From: Aureococcus anophagefferens
Lineage: Eukaryota; Sar; Pelagophyceae; Pelagomonadales; Pelagomonadaceae
Assembly: GCF_000186865.1 (NCBI RefSeq)
Contig: NW_008705569.1
Span: 1,505,399 to 1,569,398 of the forward strand
DNA: 64,000 bases
Direction of reading: 5' to 3'
Within the stretch, counting starts at the first letter, position 1; each line of letters starts with the position of its first letter. The notes beneath the pieces are model-generated. The model was given only the letters and a program-made list of their open reading frames with translations, was not told the DNA's origin and ran no database searches. Positions 30,946 through 39,837 of this stretch are shown piece by piece. A program made the position numbers and the translations under genes.

Positions 30946-31734
30946 TTATCGACCCTCCGGGACCCAGGAGACCCCCTCGAGGATGTCCGTCTTCGGGAAG
31001 TCGCGGAGGACGCCCTCGAGCCCCGTCTTGAAGATCTCCTTCTGCGCGAGGCCGCGCTTGTGGTCGATCATGTTGCCGTAGCTCTCGTCGAGGCGGTCGA
31101 GGACCGCGAGGCCGTCGACGACGCCGGCGACGGCGCAGTCGTTGCGGTTCGTGCCCATCTGCTTGTTGGGGCCGCGCACGAAGAGCAGCGCCGTGGAGCC
31201 GATGAGCGCCAGGTCCCCGCGGCGCCACGGCGCGAGGCCGCCCTCGCACGGTCCGGCGCCGCAGTCCGGGTGCGCGTCGTTCCCGAACGATCTGCGGACG
31301 GCCGCGAAGGGGTCTTCCCCGCCGTCGCGCTTCCGCGCGGCGGGGCTCTTGTCGGCGCCGAACTGGCAGATCCATTTGTTCACGCGCCACAACGCGAGGC
31401 GCTGGTCCAGGAAGCCCGACGCGACGAGCGCCCGCAGCTGCGCGGCGCTCTTGGGGCATCGCGTGTCGTTGACGCGCACGTCGACGTCGCCGGCGGTGGT
31501 CCGGAAGCGGAGCAGCGACGGGCGCGGCGGCGGCGCGGGCGGTCGCGGCGCGTCTCGCGGCGGCGCGGGCGGTCGCGGCGCGGCGCGGCGCGGCGGCGGC
31601 GGGAGGCGCTGCGGCGGCGCGAGGTGCCCCGTCGCTTCGGGCGGCGCCGCGGCGTGCCAGCCGAACTTGAAGACGCTCGCGCCGCACGCGGCCCCGGCGA
31701 GGAACGCCGTGACGACCTCGAGCAGTCCCTTCAT
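30946..31734 (-). CDS. membrane-anchored cyclophilin-like protein
   Basis: 262 residues. The N-terminus (GLLEVVTAFLAGAACGASVF) is a signal anchor. Next is a Pro/Arg-rich linker with repeated RPPAPP units, then a cyclophilin-like domain: DTRCPKSAAQLRALVASGFL, LALWRVNKWICQFGADK, NDAHPDCGAG, LALIGSTALLFV and GVVDGLAVLDRL align with the family's strands. The active-site Arg/Phe of FHR is replaced (LWRVN), so peptidyl-prolyl isomerase activity is uncertain. Its ATG overlaps the stop of the upstream small membrane protein (ATGA), so the two could be translated from one transcript or be parts of one gene with an unseen intron. Confidence 0.7.
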   Translation of the reverse strand: MKGLLEVVTAFLAGAACGASVFKFGWHAAAPPEATGHLAPPQRLPPPPRRAAPRPPAPPRDAPRPPAPPPRPSLLRFRTTAGDVDVRVNDTRCPKSAAQLRALVASGFLDQRLALWRVNKWICQFGADKSPAARKRDGGEDPFAAVRRSFGNDAHPDCGAGPCEGGLAPWRRGDLALIGSTALLFVRGPNKQMGTNRNDCAVAGVVDGLAVLDRLDESYGNMIDHKRGLAQKEIFKTGLEGVLRDFPKTDILEGVSWVPEGR

Positions 31735-31979
31735 CGCGGGGGCCAATCGAACTCTTCACGGTATTCGCGAGGAAGCGTGCGCAGGAAGAGGGGCACGAAG
31801 GCGACGCCCCCGACGCGGACGAGCCCGATGGCGCCGGCAATGAAGAGCCCGCGTATGGACCATGTCAGACTGAAGCAGACGAAGTCGAAATAGAGGCGGC
31901 CGAGCTCGTAGGCGGAGCAGCGCGTCAAGAGGCGGAGGAACTTACAGAAATGGGGCGTAAAGTCGAGCGCCCGCTCCAT
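31731..31979 (-). CDS. small membrane protein, 82 residues
   Basis: The sequence starts MERALDFTPHFCKFLRLLTRC and contains two hydrophobic stretches (YFDFVCFSLTWSIRGLFIAGAIG and VGGVAFVPLFL). It ends FDWPPR and its TGA overlaps the ATG of the next coding sequence by one base on each side. It looks like a small organellar or endomembrane protein. I do not recognise a family. It could instead be the first exon of the cyclophilin-like gene. Confidence 0.55.
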   Translation of the reverse strand: MERALDFTPHFCKFLRLLTRCSAYELGRLYFDFVCFSLTWSIRGLFIAGAIGLVRVGGVAFVPLFLRTLPREYREEFDWPPR

Positions 31980-32084
31980 TTAATAAGGGCTGCCCATTAT
32001 TCACTTAGTCAACTTTGGCCGCTAGCAGACTCAAGATCGACTTTTGGCAGCATGGGAGAGCTCTAATCGGCTGCCCCACTTAAG

Positions 32085-32578
32085 ATGGCCTTCGCGCGCC
32101 TGCTCGACGAGGCCAAGGCCGAGACGAAGGCCGAAGCGCCGTCGCCGATCAAGCTCAAGGAGAAGAGGGACACGCTCGCGCGCTTCGCGTCGCGCCTGCG
32201 GACCAACGACTCCATGGTCGCGGACCTGCTCGACGAGGAGGTGCGGATGAGAACGGTGGACGGCCAAGAGCTCGTGGGGCGACGGGACTGCATGCGCGCG
32301 CTCGATCGGCGTCCGCCGCTTCCGCGCGCGCGCCGGTCGCGTCTCGTCGCTCGCGTTCGCGCGTCTCGACGACCGCCGCGCCGCCGCAGGCGCTCTTCGA
32401 GAGCCAGCGGCGCCTGCCGACGTGGGACGAGGACCGCGACTACGACGTCGACGACCGAATGTGGACGCGGACGGGCCGCGCGCGCGACGGCACGGAGGTC
32501 ACGCAGACGTTCCTCCTCGACGACGAGGGCCGGTCCATCTGCGTCATCTCCGAGCGCCGGCGGCGCGCGGAGGTCTAG
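32085..32578 (+). CDS. small two-exon protein, possibly SnoaL/NTF2-like
   Basis: Exons 32085-32297 and 32390-32578 give 133 residues. The first part is helical and charged (KLKEKRDTLARFASRLRTND, then VADLLDEEVRMRTVDGQELVGRRDCMR). The second is strand-rich (FESQRRLPTWDEDRDYDVDD, TEVTQTFLLDDEGRSICVIS), which resembles the end of an NTF2/SnoaL-like cone fold, where a nuclear-transport-factor style domain follows a helix. Splicing gives a smooth join (CMRALFESQ). Function is unknown. Confidence 0.6.
32298..32389 (+). mobile_element. introner-like intron (GC-AG)
   Basis: This 92-nt, phase-0 intron starts GCGCTCGATCGGCGTCC and ends CCGCAG; the exon restarts GCGCTCTT. The direct repeat GCGCTC is shared at both ends (6 of 8). 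The internal GT (GC|GTCC) lies 13 nt in and would break the frame, so the GC donor is favoured here. Confidence 0.7.
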
Positions 32579-32596
32579 GCAGCTTTAGGCGGCCCG

Positions 32597-33640
32597 TCAC
32601 GGCCAGGAGAGGACGACGGCCGTGAGGTTGTCCGTGGACCCCTTGTTGTGCGCGTGGTAGACGAGCGTCTCCGCGGCCTTCTCCGGGGCGACGGCGGCGC
32701 AGCACTTGACGGCCGCGGCGCCGTCGAGGACGTCCCAGACGCCGTCGCAGGCGAGGATGAGGAAGGCCTCGGCGCCGTCGCAGGGCCGCGCGAAGGTCTC
32801 GGGCGTCGCGGTCACGAGGTTCTTGAACTTGAGCGGCCGCGCGCCGACGCAGCGCGTGAGCGCGATGCCGCCGGGGTAGACGCGGAACGCGCTCCTCTTG
32901 TTCGCGCGGAACGCGAGGGCCGGCGCCATCCTCCCGAGGAGCGCGCGCGCGCCGGACGCGCGCGCCTCCTGCTCCGTGCGCCCCACGAAGCCGCCCGCGG
33001 CGCGGACCCGCTTCGCCTCCCGCGGGTTCGACGCCTTGTGGTCCACGGAGAGGTCCAGCGCGGCGAGGCCGCCCTTGCCGTCGTCGACCGCGAGCACCGC
33101 GCGCGAGTCGCCGAGCCAGCCCACGGCGACGTCGTTGCCGTTGACGCGCGCGACGAGCGCCGTCGACGCGTCGATCCAGCCGCCGGCCTCGGACGCGGCG
33201 AGCACGCGCGCCTCGCAGGCCTCGAGCCACGCCGCGATCGCCGCCTCGCCCGCGCCCGCGTCGCGGAGCGCGCGCCGCCGGTCCTCGTCGCCGCCGAGCA
33301 GGTCCGCGCAGGCCCGGCTCGCGCGCGCGCCGCCGCAGCCGTCGAAGACGCCCGCGACCGCGCCCTTCTTGTCGGCGACGGCGAAGTGCGCGTCCTGCAT
33401 CGACTCGCGGCGGCCGCACATGCCGTACGCGCTCACGACCATGGCCTGCCCGGGCCCGTCGAGCGTCGACCGCCGCCGCGGCCGCGGCGGCGGCGGGTCC
33501 GCGGGCGCATCGGGAGCGCCGGCGTCGGCGCGCGGCGCGAGGGCCTCGGCCGCTTTGTGGGATCGCAGAACGAAAAATGCGGCGACGGCGACGACCAGGA
33601 GGACGGCGCCGGCGAAGACGACGTGCTCCAGCGACGGCAT
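32597..33640 (-). CDS. PP2C-family protein phosphatase, membrane anchored
   Basis: 347 residues from the ATG giving MPSLEHVVFAGAVLLVV, an N-terminal anchor segment. The catalytic PP2C motifs follow: YGMCGRRESMQDAHF, GVFDGCGGARAS, VGWLGDSRAVL, VDHKASNPREAKRV, LILACDGVWDVL and STDNLTAVVLSW. The second metal motif is DGCGG instead of DGHGG. The metal-binding Asp residues (MQDAH, FDG, CDG, STDN) are kept, so an Mn/Mg-dependent Ser/Thr phosphatase is likely. The frame stays open upstream to about 33907, so an earlier start cannot be excluded. It diverges from the bL17m gene. Confidence 0.88.
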   Translation of the reverse strand: MPSLEHVVFAGAVLLVVAVAAFFVLRSHKAAEALAPRADAGAPDAPADPPPPRPRRRSTLDGPGQAMVVSAYGMCGRRESMQDAHFAVADKKGAVAGVFDGCGGARASRACADLLGGDEDRRRALRDAGAGEAAIAAWLEACEARVLAASEAGGWIDASTALVARVNGNDVAVGWLGDSRAVLAVDDGKGGLAALDLSVDHKASNPREAKRVRAAGGFVGRTEQEARASGARALLGRMAPALAFRANKRSAFRVYPGGIALTRCVGARPLKFKNLVTATPETFARPCDGAEAFLILACDGVWDVLDGAAAVKCCAAVAPEKAAETLVYHAHNKGSTDNLTAVVLSWP

Positions 33641-33843
33641 GAGTACTATGGGCGCCTCGAGACCGAAGCACCCGACACCGAGGCTGCGGGGCAGCGCGAG
33701 CACCTGCTGGCCACGACCGGCGCGTTCGTGATGGTGCTGCGGCGGGGCGTCCAGCGGAGTGAGGATCGTGAGGTCGGTCGCGCTGAGGTAATCAGCGATC
33801 ACCATCGGCCCCTGAGCCTGCTGAGCAGATAGCCGGCGGCGAC

Positions 33844-34320
33844 ATGTTGTCCTCTTTGGCGCGGTTCGCGACGGGCTGCGCGCGCGCGAGCCTCGCGCGG
33901 GCCCCATCCCTCGCGGCTCCGACGCGCGGCCTGAAGACGCACCGGAGACGGAAGCTCAACCGGACGTCGTCGCACCGCCTCGCCATGCTGCGCAACATGG
34001 TGACGTCGCTCATCAAGTGGGAGCGCATCCGCACGACGACGCCCAAGGCGAAGACGCTGCGGCCCTACGCCGAGCGGCTCATCACCTACGCGAAGAAGGG
34101 CGACCTCCACGGCATGCGCCTCGCGGCGCGCGTCGTCCGCGAGCAGTCGGCGCTCCGCAAGCTCTTCGAGGTGCTCGGCCCGCGCTACGCGGCGCGCCGG
34201 GGCGGCTACACGCGCATCCTCAAGCTCAACGAGCCGCGGGCCGGCGACAAGGCGCCCATGTCGGTCATCGAGTTCGTCGACCGCGACGGCGAGCTCCGCG
34301 TGCCCAAGCCGCCGCGATAG
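33844..34320 (+). CDS. MRPL17: mitochondrial (or plastid) ribosomal protein bL17
   Basis: 158 residues. The first 28 residues are Arg/Ala/Ser-rich with no acidic residues (LSSLARFATGCARASLARA), a typical organelle presequence. The bL17 domain follows: RRRKLNRTSSHRLAMLRNM, the helical LRPYAERLITYAKKGDLHGMR and VLGPRYAARRGGYTRILKL. Mitochondrial targeting is favoured by the simple presequence without a signal peptide. The protein is part of the large subunit near the exit tunnel. Confidence 0.93.
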   Translation: MLSSLARFATGCARASLARAPSLAAPTRGLKTHRRRKLNRTSSHRLAMLRNMVTSLIKWERIRTTTPKAKTLRPYAERLITYAKKGDLHGMRLAARVVREQSALRKLFEVLGPRYAARRGGYTRILKLNEPRAGDKAPMSVIEFVDRDGELRVPKPPR

Positions 34321-34376
34321 AGCCGGCGGCGGCGGCGGCCCCCTCGCGTCCGCCCGAGGGGGCGGATCTAACACAC

Positions 34377-35306
34377 TTATCGGTAGAAGCGGATGTCGGC
34401 GACGGCGAGGTCCGCGTCGAAGTCGCGGCCGATGCCGAGGAGCGAGAGGCGCCGGAGTCGCGCCGGGTCCAGCGGCGTTTCGGCGGCGCCGGGGCCGTTG
34501 CCTTCGAACGCCGCCCAGGGCAGGTCGACCGTCGACCAGGCCGTCGACGCGGCGAAGCGCGACCGGTACGACGAGAAGACGCGCGCGCAGTCCGGCGTCC
34601 GCAGGTGGAGGCCGTAGGTCTCGTCGTCCGCGCCCGCGCGCACCGTGAGGCGGACGCCCGAATACGCCGACGCGTCGACGTCGACGTCGAGCCCGAGGCT
34701 CACGAAGCCGCCGTTGTTCGCCGTCGTCACGCGGCCCCGGAGCACGAGCGCGGCGCGGCCGCCGACGGTCTCCCGGCCGTGCGCGGTGACGACGCTCAGG
34801 CCGCCCATGACCTGGTCGCAGCCCGGCCGCCAGCTGTTCCCGTTCGACGCGAGCGGGTACGCGGCGGACATGTCGTCGACGACGTCGTCGCCGTCGGCGA
34901 CGCGCGCCTCGAGCGACGACGCGAAGCTCTTGAGCGCGTCCTGCTCGACGAGCTCCGCGACGGCGCCCGCCTCGTCGACGACGCTCGCGACCGCGGGGCC
35001 GCGATCGCTTCCCACCAGACCCTTGCTTTTCAGGAAGGCCATCGTCTTCGACGGATCCGCGGGCTTGCCCGTGCCGAAGCGCGCTTCGAGCTCGCGGCGC
35101 GACGCGCTCACGTCGTCGCTTGCGAGCTCGCGGCGCGACGCGCTCACGTCGTCGCTTGCGAGCTCGCGGCGCGACGCGCTCACGTCGTCGCTTGCGGCCA
35201 GGCGCGAAACGCGGTGGAGAAGTGCGTCGTTGGCGACGAAGCCGTGCGCCGCGAGCGCCAACCAGTGTGTCGTGAGCGCAAGCTGACTCAGCAATCCGGC
35301 GCGCAT
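34377..35306 (-). CDS. CIA30-domain protein (complex I intermediate-associated type)
   Basis: 309 residues. The N-terminus has a short hydrophobic leader (LLSQLALTTHWLALAAHGFV). Residues about 45-80 consist of three exact copies of a 12-residue unit, ASDDVSASRREL. The C-terminal half is a CIA30 fold: WRPGCDQVMGGLS, FVSLGLDVDVDASAYSGVRL, TYGLHLRT, STVDLPWAAFEG and the closing RLSLLGIGRDFDADLAVADI. Family members help assemble respiratory complex I; related plastid proteins exist in algae. Localisation is not decided by the sequence. It converges tightly with bL17m (about 55 bp). Confidence 0.85.
   Translation of the reverse strand: MRAGLLSQLALTTHWLALAAHGFVANDALLHRVSRLAASDDVSASRRELASDDVSASRRELASDDVSASRRELEARFGTGKPADPSKTMAFLKSKGLVGSDRGPAVASVVDEAGAVAELVEQDALKSFASSLEARVADGDDVVDDMSAAYPLASNGNSWRPGCDQVMGGLSVVTAHGRETVGGRAALVLRGRVTTANNGGFVSLGLDVDVDASAYSGVRLTVRAGADDETYGLHLRTPDCARVFSSYRSRFAASTAWSTVDLPWAAFEGNGPGAAETPLDPARLRRLSLLGIGRDFDADLAVADIRFYR
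35088..35195. repeat. 36-bp in-frame tandem repeat, three identical copies
   Basis: GAGCTCGCGGCGCGACGCGC plus TCACGTCGTCGCTTGC is repeated three times with no differences seen. Each unit is 12 codons, so copy number can change without breaking the CIA30-domain gene. Confidence 0.9.
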
Positions 35307-35386
35307 CGCGTCTTGGAGAGCTCTTCAAGGTCGACGAAGCCTTGCTCGTTGACGCGTCTCTTGAAACTGATCGAGATGGAAGGACG

Positions 35387-38300
35387 ATGATGAGGCAGCC
35401 TTCGCCGCGCGCCCACCGCGCGGTGCAGCCGACGTCGGCGGAGCTCGTGCGCCGGTGGCGCACGCGGCCGCGCCGGCCCGCGCCGCCCTGCGGCGCCAGC
35501 GTGCTCTTCGTGAAGACGACCGGCGCGCCCGTGCCCGACGCGAACCGCGGCGCCGAGGTCGACGCCGCGCGGCCCCGGTCGGCGCCGGCGCGGACGCACG
35601 GCATCAAGAACGCCTACGGCTACAGCCTGCCGACGCAGCCCGTGCGCCTGCTGTGCATGGACGGCTTCGAGGCCGGCCTCTGGAACCCGAGGACGAACCG
35701 GCCCGCGGCGCGGCGGCCGCACACGAGCGACGGCCTCGGCGGCGCCGCGTCGCCGCGCCACATCGCCATCACCCTCGCCGTCCAGGGCCCCGCGCCCGCC
35801 GAGGCCGACGCGGCCGGCGGCGCGGCGGCCCCGGCGGAGGCGCCCGCGCCCGCGGCGCCCGGCGCGGCGGCGCCCGCGGCGGCGCCCCCGGGCGCGGCGC
35901 CCGACTTCTCCGGCGACGACGCCGCGGCGGCGCGCTTCAAGCTTCTCCAGAGCCAGGGCGTCACGCAACGCAACCTGAACGCCTTCGCCGCGCGGCTCGA
36001 GGCCGCGGCGGACGCGCTCGGCGAGGGCGACGCGCGCGACGCGCGGGGCGGCGCCGCCGCGCCCGTCGAGGCCGCGGCCGCGGCGCAGGCGGCCCTGGCC
36101 GCGGCGCCGGCGCCCTTCGACGAGGCGCCGCCGGCGGACGGGGACCTGCTGGCCGCGGCCGTCGCGGGCCTCGTGCGCGGCGTCGCCGCGCCGGGCCCGC
36201 CCGGCGACGACGCGTCGGTGGCGTCGCGCGCGTCGAGCCGCGCGTCGCGGCGGACGCTCACGGACGACGAGGCGAGCGTGATCTCGGGCGCGGCGCCGAC
36301 GGGCGACACGGACGTCGACGTGCTCCGCGCGAACGCGCGCGAGGCGCTCCTCGTCGAGCTCTGCGTCGGCCACCCGGCGCTCGAGCGCGTCCATCTGCCG
36401 CACAAGTACGCGCTCACGGACGAGGAGCGCGTCCGGCGGAAGAGCGTCCACGAGGAGATGCGCGCCGAGGCGACGCGGCAGATCGAGGCCTTTGACTTCG
36501 ACCGGAGCCGCCGGCGGTCGTCGCTCGGCGCGGGCCCGCGGCGGCGCCGGTCGTCGCTCGGCGCGGCGCCGCGCCGCGGCAGCCTCGGCGTGCCCGAGGA
36601 CGCGACGCGCGAGGGCAACGCGGACCTCTACAGCGAGACGAACCTGGCGAAGCGCGAGCTCATCCGCGACGACCCGGAGATCCTCGAGTGGCTCGACAAG
36701 TGGTGGATCGCGACGCAGGAGTTCGACGACAAGGACAAGGACGGCGCGATGGATTTCGAGGAGTACGCGTACTTCCACGGGCGCCTCAAGAAGTGGATCC
36801 ACAAGTGGGCCGGCGACCGGGGCGTGACGTTACCGAAGTCGAACCGCGTCGAGGCGCGGGAGCAGCTCGAGGAGGACTTCGCGGCGGACTCGGGCGAGAG
36901 CGGGCTCGTCCTGCACGAGGACTTCGTGAACTCCATCTTCGAGCTCGCGGACATGTGGACCGAGTCCGTGGCCAAGTACGAATACATCGAGTTCCTGAAG
37001 CGGGGCTACGCGCACGTCTACAAGCAGCACCTGGACCTCGACGCGCTCAACTTCCCGCTGAGCTGGCGGCGCTACCTCGACGAGGACTCGAGCGACGAGG
37101 ACAGCGAGTTGAGCGACGACTCGCTCATGGACATGCCCGAGGCCGCGGTCATGGAGTACATCGTCGACGTCTACGTGGCCAAGATGGCCCACGACGCGTC
37201 CGTCGACGCCATGCCCCGCGCGAAGCGCCACGCGAAGCCGAGCGTCGCGGACGTCGCGCTCGAGATCTTGGAGTGCCGCGAGTTCCCCCACGAGCACGGC
37301 GCGCACCAGTTCCACGTGCGCGTGCGGTCCCTCGCGCGGGCCCTGCAGAGGTTCGACGGCCGGAACACGTGGTTGTACCTGTTCAACCGCCTCGTGGGCT
37401 GCTTCACGCGCAACGGCCGCGTCCGCGCGATCCCGACCGAGGGCGCGACGTTCGTCGCCCGGGCCTACGGCGAGATCCTGCCCGCGCTCTTCGAGGCGCG
37501 CAAGCGCATCCCCCACGGCGTCAACAACGAGCTCCAGCGCGTCATGCGCGGCGCGAAGCACCAGGTCTACGCGGGCTACGTCGCGCTCAACGCGGCGCGC
37601 GCGTCCCTCCGGCGCGTCCACAAGGACCTGCGGGACGCGGCGGAGGCCAAGGGCGTGCCCCTGCCGCGGCACGCGGAGCGGCGGCTCCGCGAGGCGTCGG
37701 ACCTGGCGCTCAGGTCCCTCGCGCGGCCCCTCGCGGGGCTCGTCGACGACCTCAACGCGCGGCGCCGCGGCACGAAGCAGACCGTGCTCCAGGCGTCGAA
37801 CCTGGACAACAGCGTGACGACCCTGGTGCCCGCGGTCGACTTCTTGATGCTCGTCGCGAACATCTGGGTCGGCGTCCACGCGCTCGACGCGGAGCAGCGC
37901 GCGCGCGACCTCGCGGGCCGCGACGAGCGGCACGACATCGAGGCGTCGCACCGCGAGAGCTTCCGCAAGTCGCTCCTCGTCGACGACCCCCGGGGCCGGA
38001 AGCGCCAGAGCGGCGCCTGGGCGACGGCGGAGAAGCGCTACGGCGCGCACCGGCCGCCGAAGCCGTCGAACGCGCACCCCTACCGCCAGACGGCGCGCGC
38101 GACGGCGCGCCGCAAGTCCAAGTCGCGGCCACCGGGCGGCGACGCCAAAGCGTCGCTCCGCCGCGTGAGCCTCACGGCCGGCGTCACGCAGCGCCGCGCG
38201 TCCCACGTCGGGGACAAGCCCCGCCGGTCGTCCGTCGCGCGGAAGGCCGTCAACGCCGCGGGCAAGCCGCCGCCGGAGCGGCGCAAGAAGCCCGCGAGCC

Positions 38301-38419
38301 GCGAGTCGTCCATCCTCGAGATGTCCGTCGGCGCCCAGTCGTCGCGCCTCTCGGGCAAGCTCGCGTCGCGCGCGCGGGACCTCCTCGAGTACGAGCTCTT
38401 CGACCGGTCCTACGGGTAA
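35387..38419 (+). CDS. EF-hand-containing hypothetical protein, 1,010 residues
   Basis: The start is the first ATG of MMRQPSPRAHR. The first 400 residues are Pro/Ala/Arg-rich and probably disordered. Residues about 405-480 contain a helical segment and a canonical EF-hand calcium loop (DDKDKDGAMDFEEY). A second, degenerate pair follows (LVLHEDFVNSIFELAD). Residues about 540-850 are predominantly helical (VMEYIVDVYVAKMAHDASV, NTWLYLFNRLVGCF, FVARAYGEILPALFE). The last 150 residues are basic (KSKSRPPGG, RRKKPASRESS). No membrane segment is seen. Calcium-regulated scaffolding is a guess. It converges on the MFS gene with only 6 bp between stop codons. Confidence 0.75.
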   Translation: MMRQPSPRAHRAVQPTSAELVRRWRTRPRRPAPPCGASVLFVKTTGAPVPDANRGAEVDAARPRSAPARTHGIKNAYGYSLPTQPVRLLCMDGFEAGLWNPRTNRPAARRPHTSDGLGGAASPRHIAITLAVQGPAPAEADAAGGAAAPAEAPAPAAPGAAAPAAAPPGAAPDFSGDDAAAARFKLLQSQGVTQRNLNAFAARLEAAADALGEGDARDARGGAAAPVEAAAAAQAALAAAPAPFDEAPPADGDLLAAAVAGLVRGVAAPGPPGDDASVASRASSRASRRTLTDDEASVISGAAPTGDTDVDVLRANAREALLVELCVGHPALERVHLPHKYALTDEERVRRKSVHEEMRAEATRQIEAFDFDRSRRRSSLGAGPRRRRSSLGAAPRRGSLGVPEDATREGNADLYSETNLAKRELIRDDPEILEWLDKWWIATQEFDDKDKDGAMDFEEYAYFHGRLKKWIHKWAGDRGVTLPKSNRVEAREQLEEDFAADSGESGLVLHEDFVNSIFELADMWTESVAKYEYIEFLKRGYAHVYKQHLDLDALNFPLSWRRYLDEDSSDEDSELSDDSLMDMPEAAVMEYIVDVYVAKMAHDASVDAMPRAKRHAKPSVADVALEILECREFPHEHGAHQFHVRVRSLARALQRFDGRNTWLYLFNRLVGCFTRNGRVRAIPTEGATFVARAYGEILPALFEARKRIPHGVNNELQRVMRGAKHQVYAGYVALNAARASLRRVHKDLRDAAEAKGVPLPRHAERRLREASDLALRSLARPLAGLVDDLNARRRGTKQTVLQASNLDNSVTTLVPAVDFLMLVANIWVGVHALDAEQRARDLAGRDERHDIEASHRESFRKSLLVDDPRGRKRQSGAWATAEKRYGAHRPPKPSNAHPYRQTARATARRKSKSRPPGGDAKASLRRVSLTAGVTQRRASHVGDKPRRSSVARKAVNAAGKPPPERRKKPASRESSILEMSVGAQSSRLSGKLASRARDLLEYELFDRSYG

Positions 38420-38425
38420 TTTCGA

Positions 38426-39697
38426 TTAGAGCGGGTCCGCCGGCTCGTCGAGGGGCACCTTGTTCCGCCGCCGGGCCAGCGGGTCCGGCGCCGCGCGCGC
38501 GCCCGCGGCGGCCGCGGCGGCGGCGACGACGAAGAGGCCCGCGCAGACGAGGAGCGCGGCGCCGAGGCCGCGGTCGAAGTAGGCGGCGATGAGCGCGAGC
38601 GGCCCGGCGGCGCAGCCCGTGTTGAACGCGCTCCGGACGCCGCCGACGAGCGCGGCGGCGTCCGGCGAGCCCGCGGTCAGCGACGCGGAGAGGAAGTTCG
38701 CCGTGCCCTGGTTGAGCGAGCAGAGCCAGTAGGACGCGGTCGCCGCGGCGAGGAGCGGCCAGGGCCCCGGGTCGGCGAAGGCGACGGCCGCCGCGCAGCC
38801 GACGAAGACGGCCGCCACGCACGCGGCGAGCGCTCCGGAGATGCGCCACGCGTTGCGCGCCGCGAGGAGCCGCGGGAGCAGGAGGGCGTGGAGGAAGATC
38901 TGCGCCGTCGCGGCCGGCACGAGCGACAGCGCGACCTGCTTCGAAGTGAAGCCGTACTCGTCGACGTAGACGACGGCCCAGGCCGCGAGGCCCGCGGTGA
39001 CGACGAAGCCGTTGCAGAACATGATCGCCGCGACGGCCGCGAGCGCGGGCCGGCTCACGGGCTCCGCGGCGGCGGCCGCGGCGCCGCCGCCCGGGCCGCC
39101 GCCGGCCCGCCGCTCGAGCCGCCCCGGCCGCGCGACGGCGACGGCGAGCCACGCCGCGCAGAGCACCGTCGGCGCCGCGGACACGGCGCAGGCCTCGCGC
39201 CAGCGCCGCCAGCCCAGCGCGCCGCCGACGAGCGCGCCCGCGAGCAAGCCCACGTGGATGAACGCGGCGACGAGGCCCATGCGCCTCGGCAGCCGCTCCG
39301 GCTCGCCGAGCGACGCGATCCAGCTGATCGCCAGGCCCTGGGGCGCGCAGAAGCCCGCGCCGACGCGCACGGCGCACAGCGCCGCCGCGCTCTCGCAGAG
39401 GCCGCTGCCGCCGAAGAGCGCGCTGTCCGCGACCATGAGAAAGAGCATCGTCGCCTCGACGCCCAGGCGCTTCGACGCGGCGCCGAAGAGCGGCAGGCCG
39501 ACGATGACGGCGACGTACTGCGCGAAGGTGATGATGCCGACCCAGCGCAGGCTGTAGTCCCGGTCGCGCAGCCAAAACGGCAGCAGCGGCGCGATGATGC
39601 CGATGCCGAAGTAGTCGCTGAACATGCAGACCAGCGAGATCGTCACCTGGGCGCGCTCCGAGAAGCAGCCGCCCATGGCCGCGGGCGCGTCGCGCAT
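38426..39697 (-). CDS. major facilitator superfamily transporter
   Basis: 423 residues with about twelve hydrophobic segments. Motifs include the first-helix [20 protein letters not shown], the loop-2/3 region ([20 protein letters not shown], similar to the GxxxDRxGRR motif A but lacking Asp), and helix 4-5 features ([19 protein letters not shown]). The central loop is Gly/Ala-rich. The family is multidrug/sugar-efflux-like, but the substrate is unknown. The start chosen ([10 protein letters not shown]) is the first ATG in frame; the second, [10 protein letters not shown], is 7 codons in. Confidence 0.85.
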   Translation of the reverse strand: MRDAPAAMGGCFSERAQVTISLVCMFSDYFGIGIIAPLLPFWLRDRDYSLRWVGIITFAQYVAVIVGLPLFGAASKRLGVEATMLFLMVADSALFGGSGLCESAAALCAVRVGAGFCAPQGLAISWIASLGEPERLPRRMGLVAAFIHVGLLAGALVGGALGWRRWREACAVSAAPTVLCAAWLAVAVARPGRLERRAGGGPGGGAAAAAAEPVSRPALAAVAAIMFCNGFVVTAGLAAWAVVYVDEYGFTSKQVALSLVPAATAQIFLHALLLPRLLAARNAWRISGALAACVAAVFVGCAAAVAFADPGPWPLLAAATASYWLCSLNQGTANFLSASLTAGSPDAAALVGGVRSAFNTGCAAGPLALIAAYFDRGLGAALLVCAGLFVVAAAAAAAGARAAPDPLARRRNKVPLDEPADPL

Positions 39698-39837
39698 GGG
39701 CGGCCCGTGCTCGACGCGGGTTGTTGCCCTCGCCGCCGCGGTCGCGCTGCTGTCGCCGCCGCGGTCCGTGCTCAGGCGACCATGCGCAAAGAGCTTCAAG
39801 TTTGGCACCTTGACTTCAAGGAGAAGCTGGGCATGAA

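Noticed and set aside
31731..31979. Bacterial operon or contamination suggested by the ATGA overlap
   Set aside because: Neighbouring genes are clearly eukaryotic, base composition is the same, and no ribosome binding site is seen.
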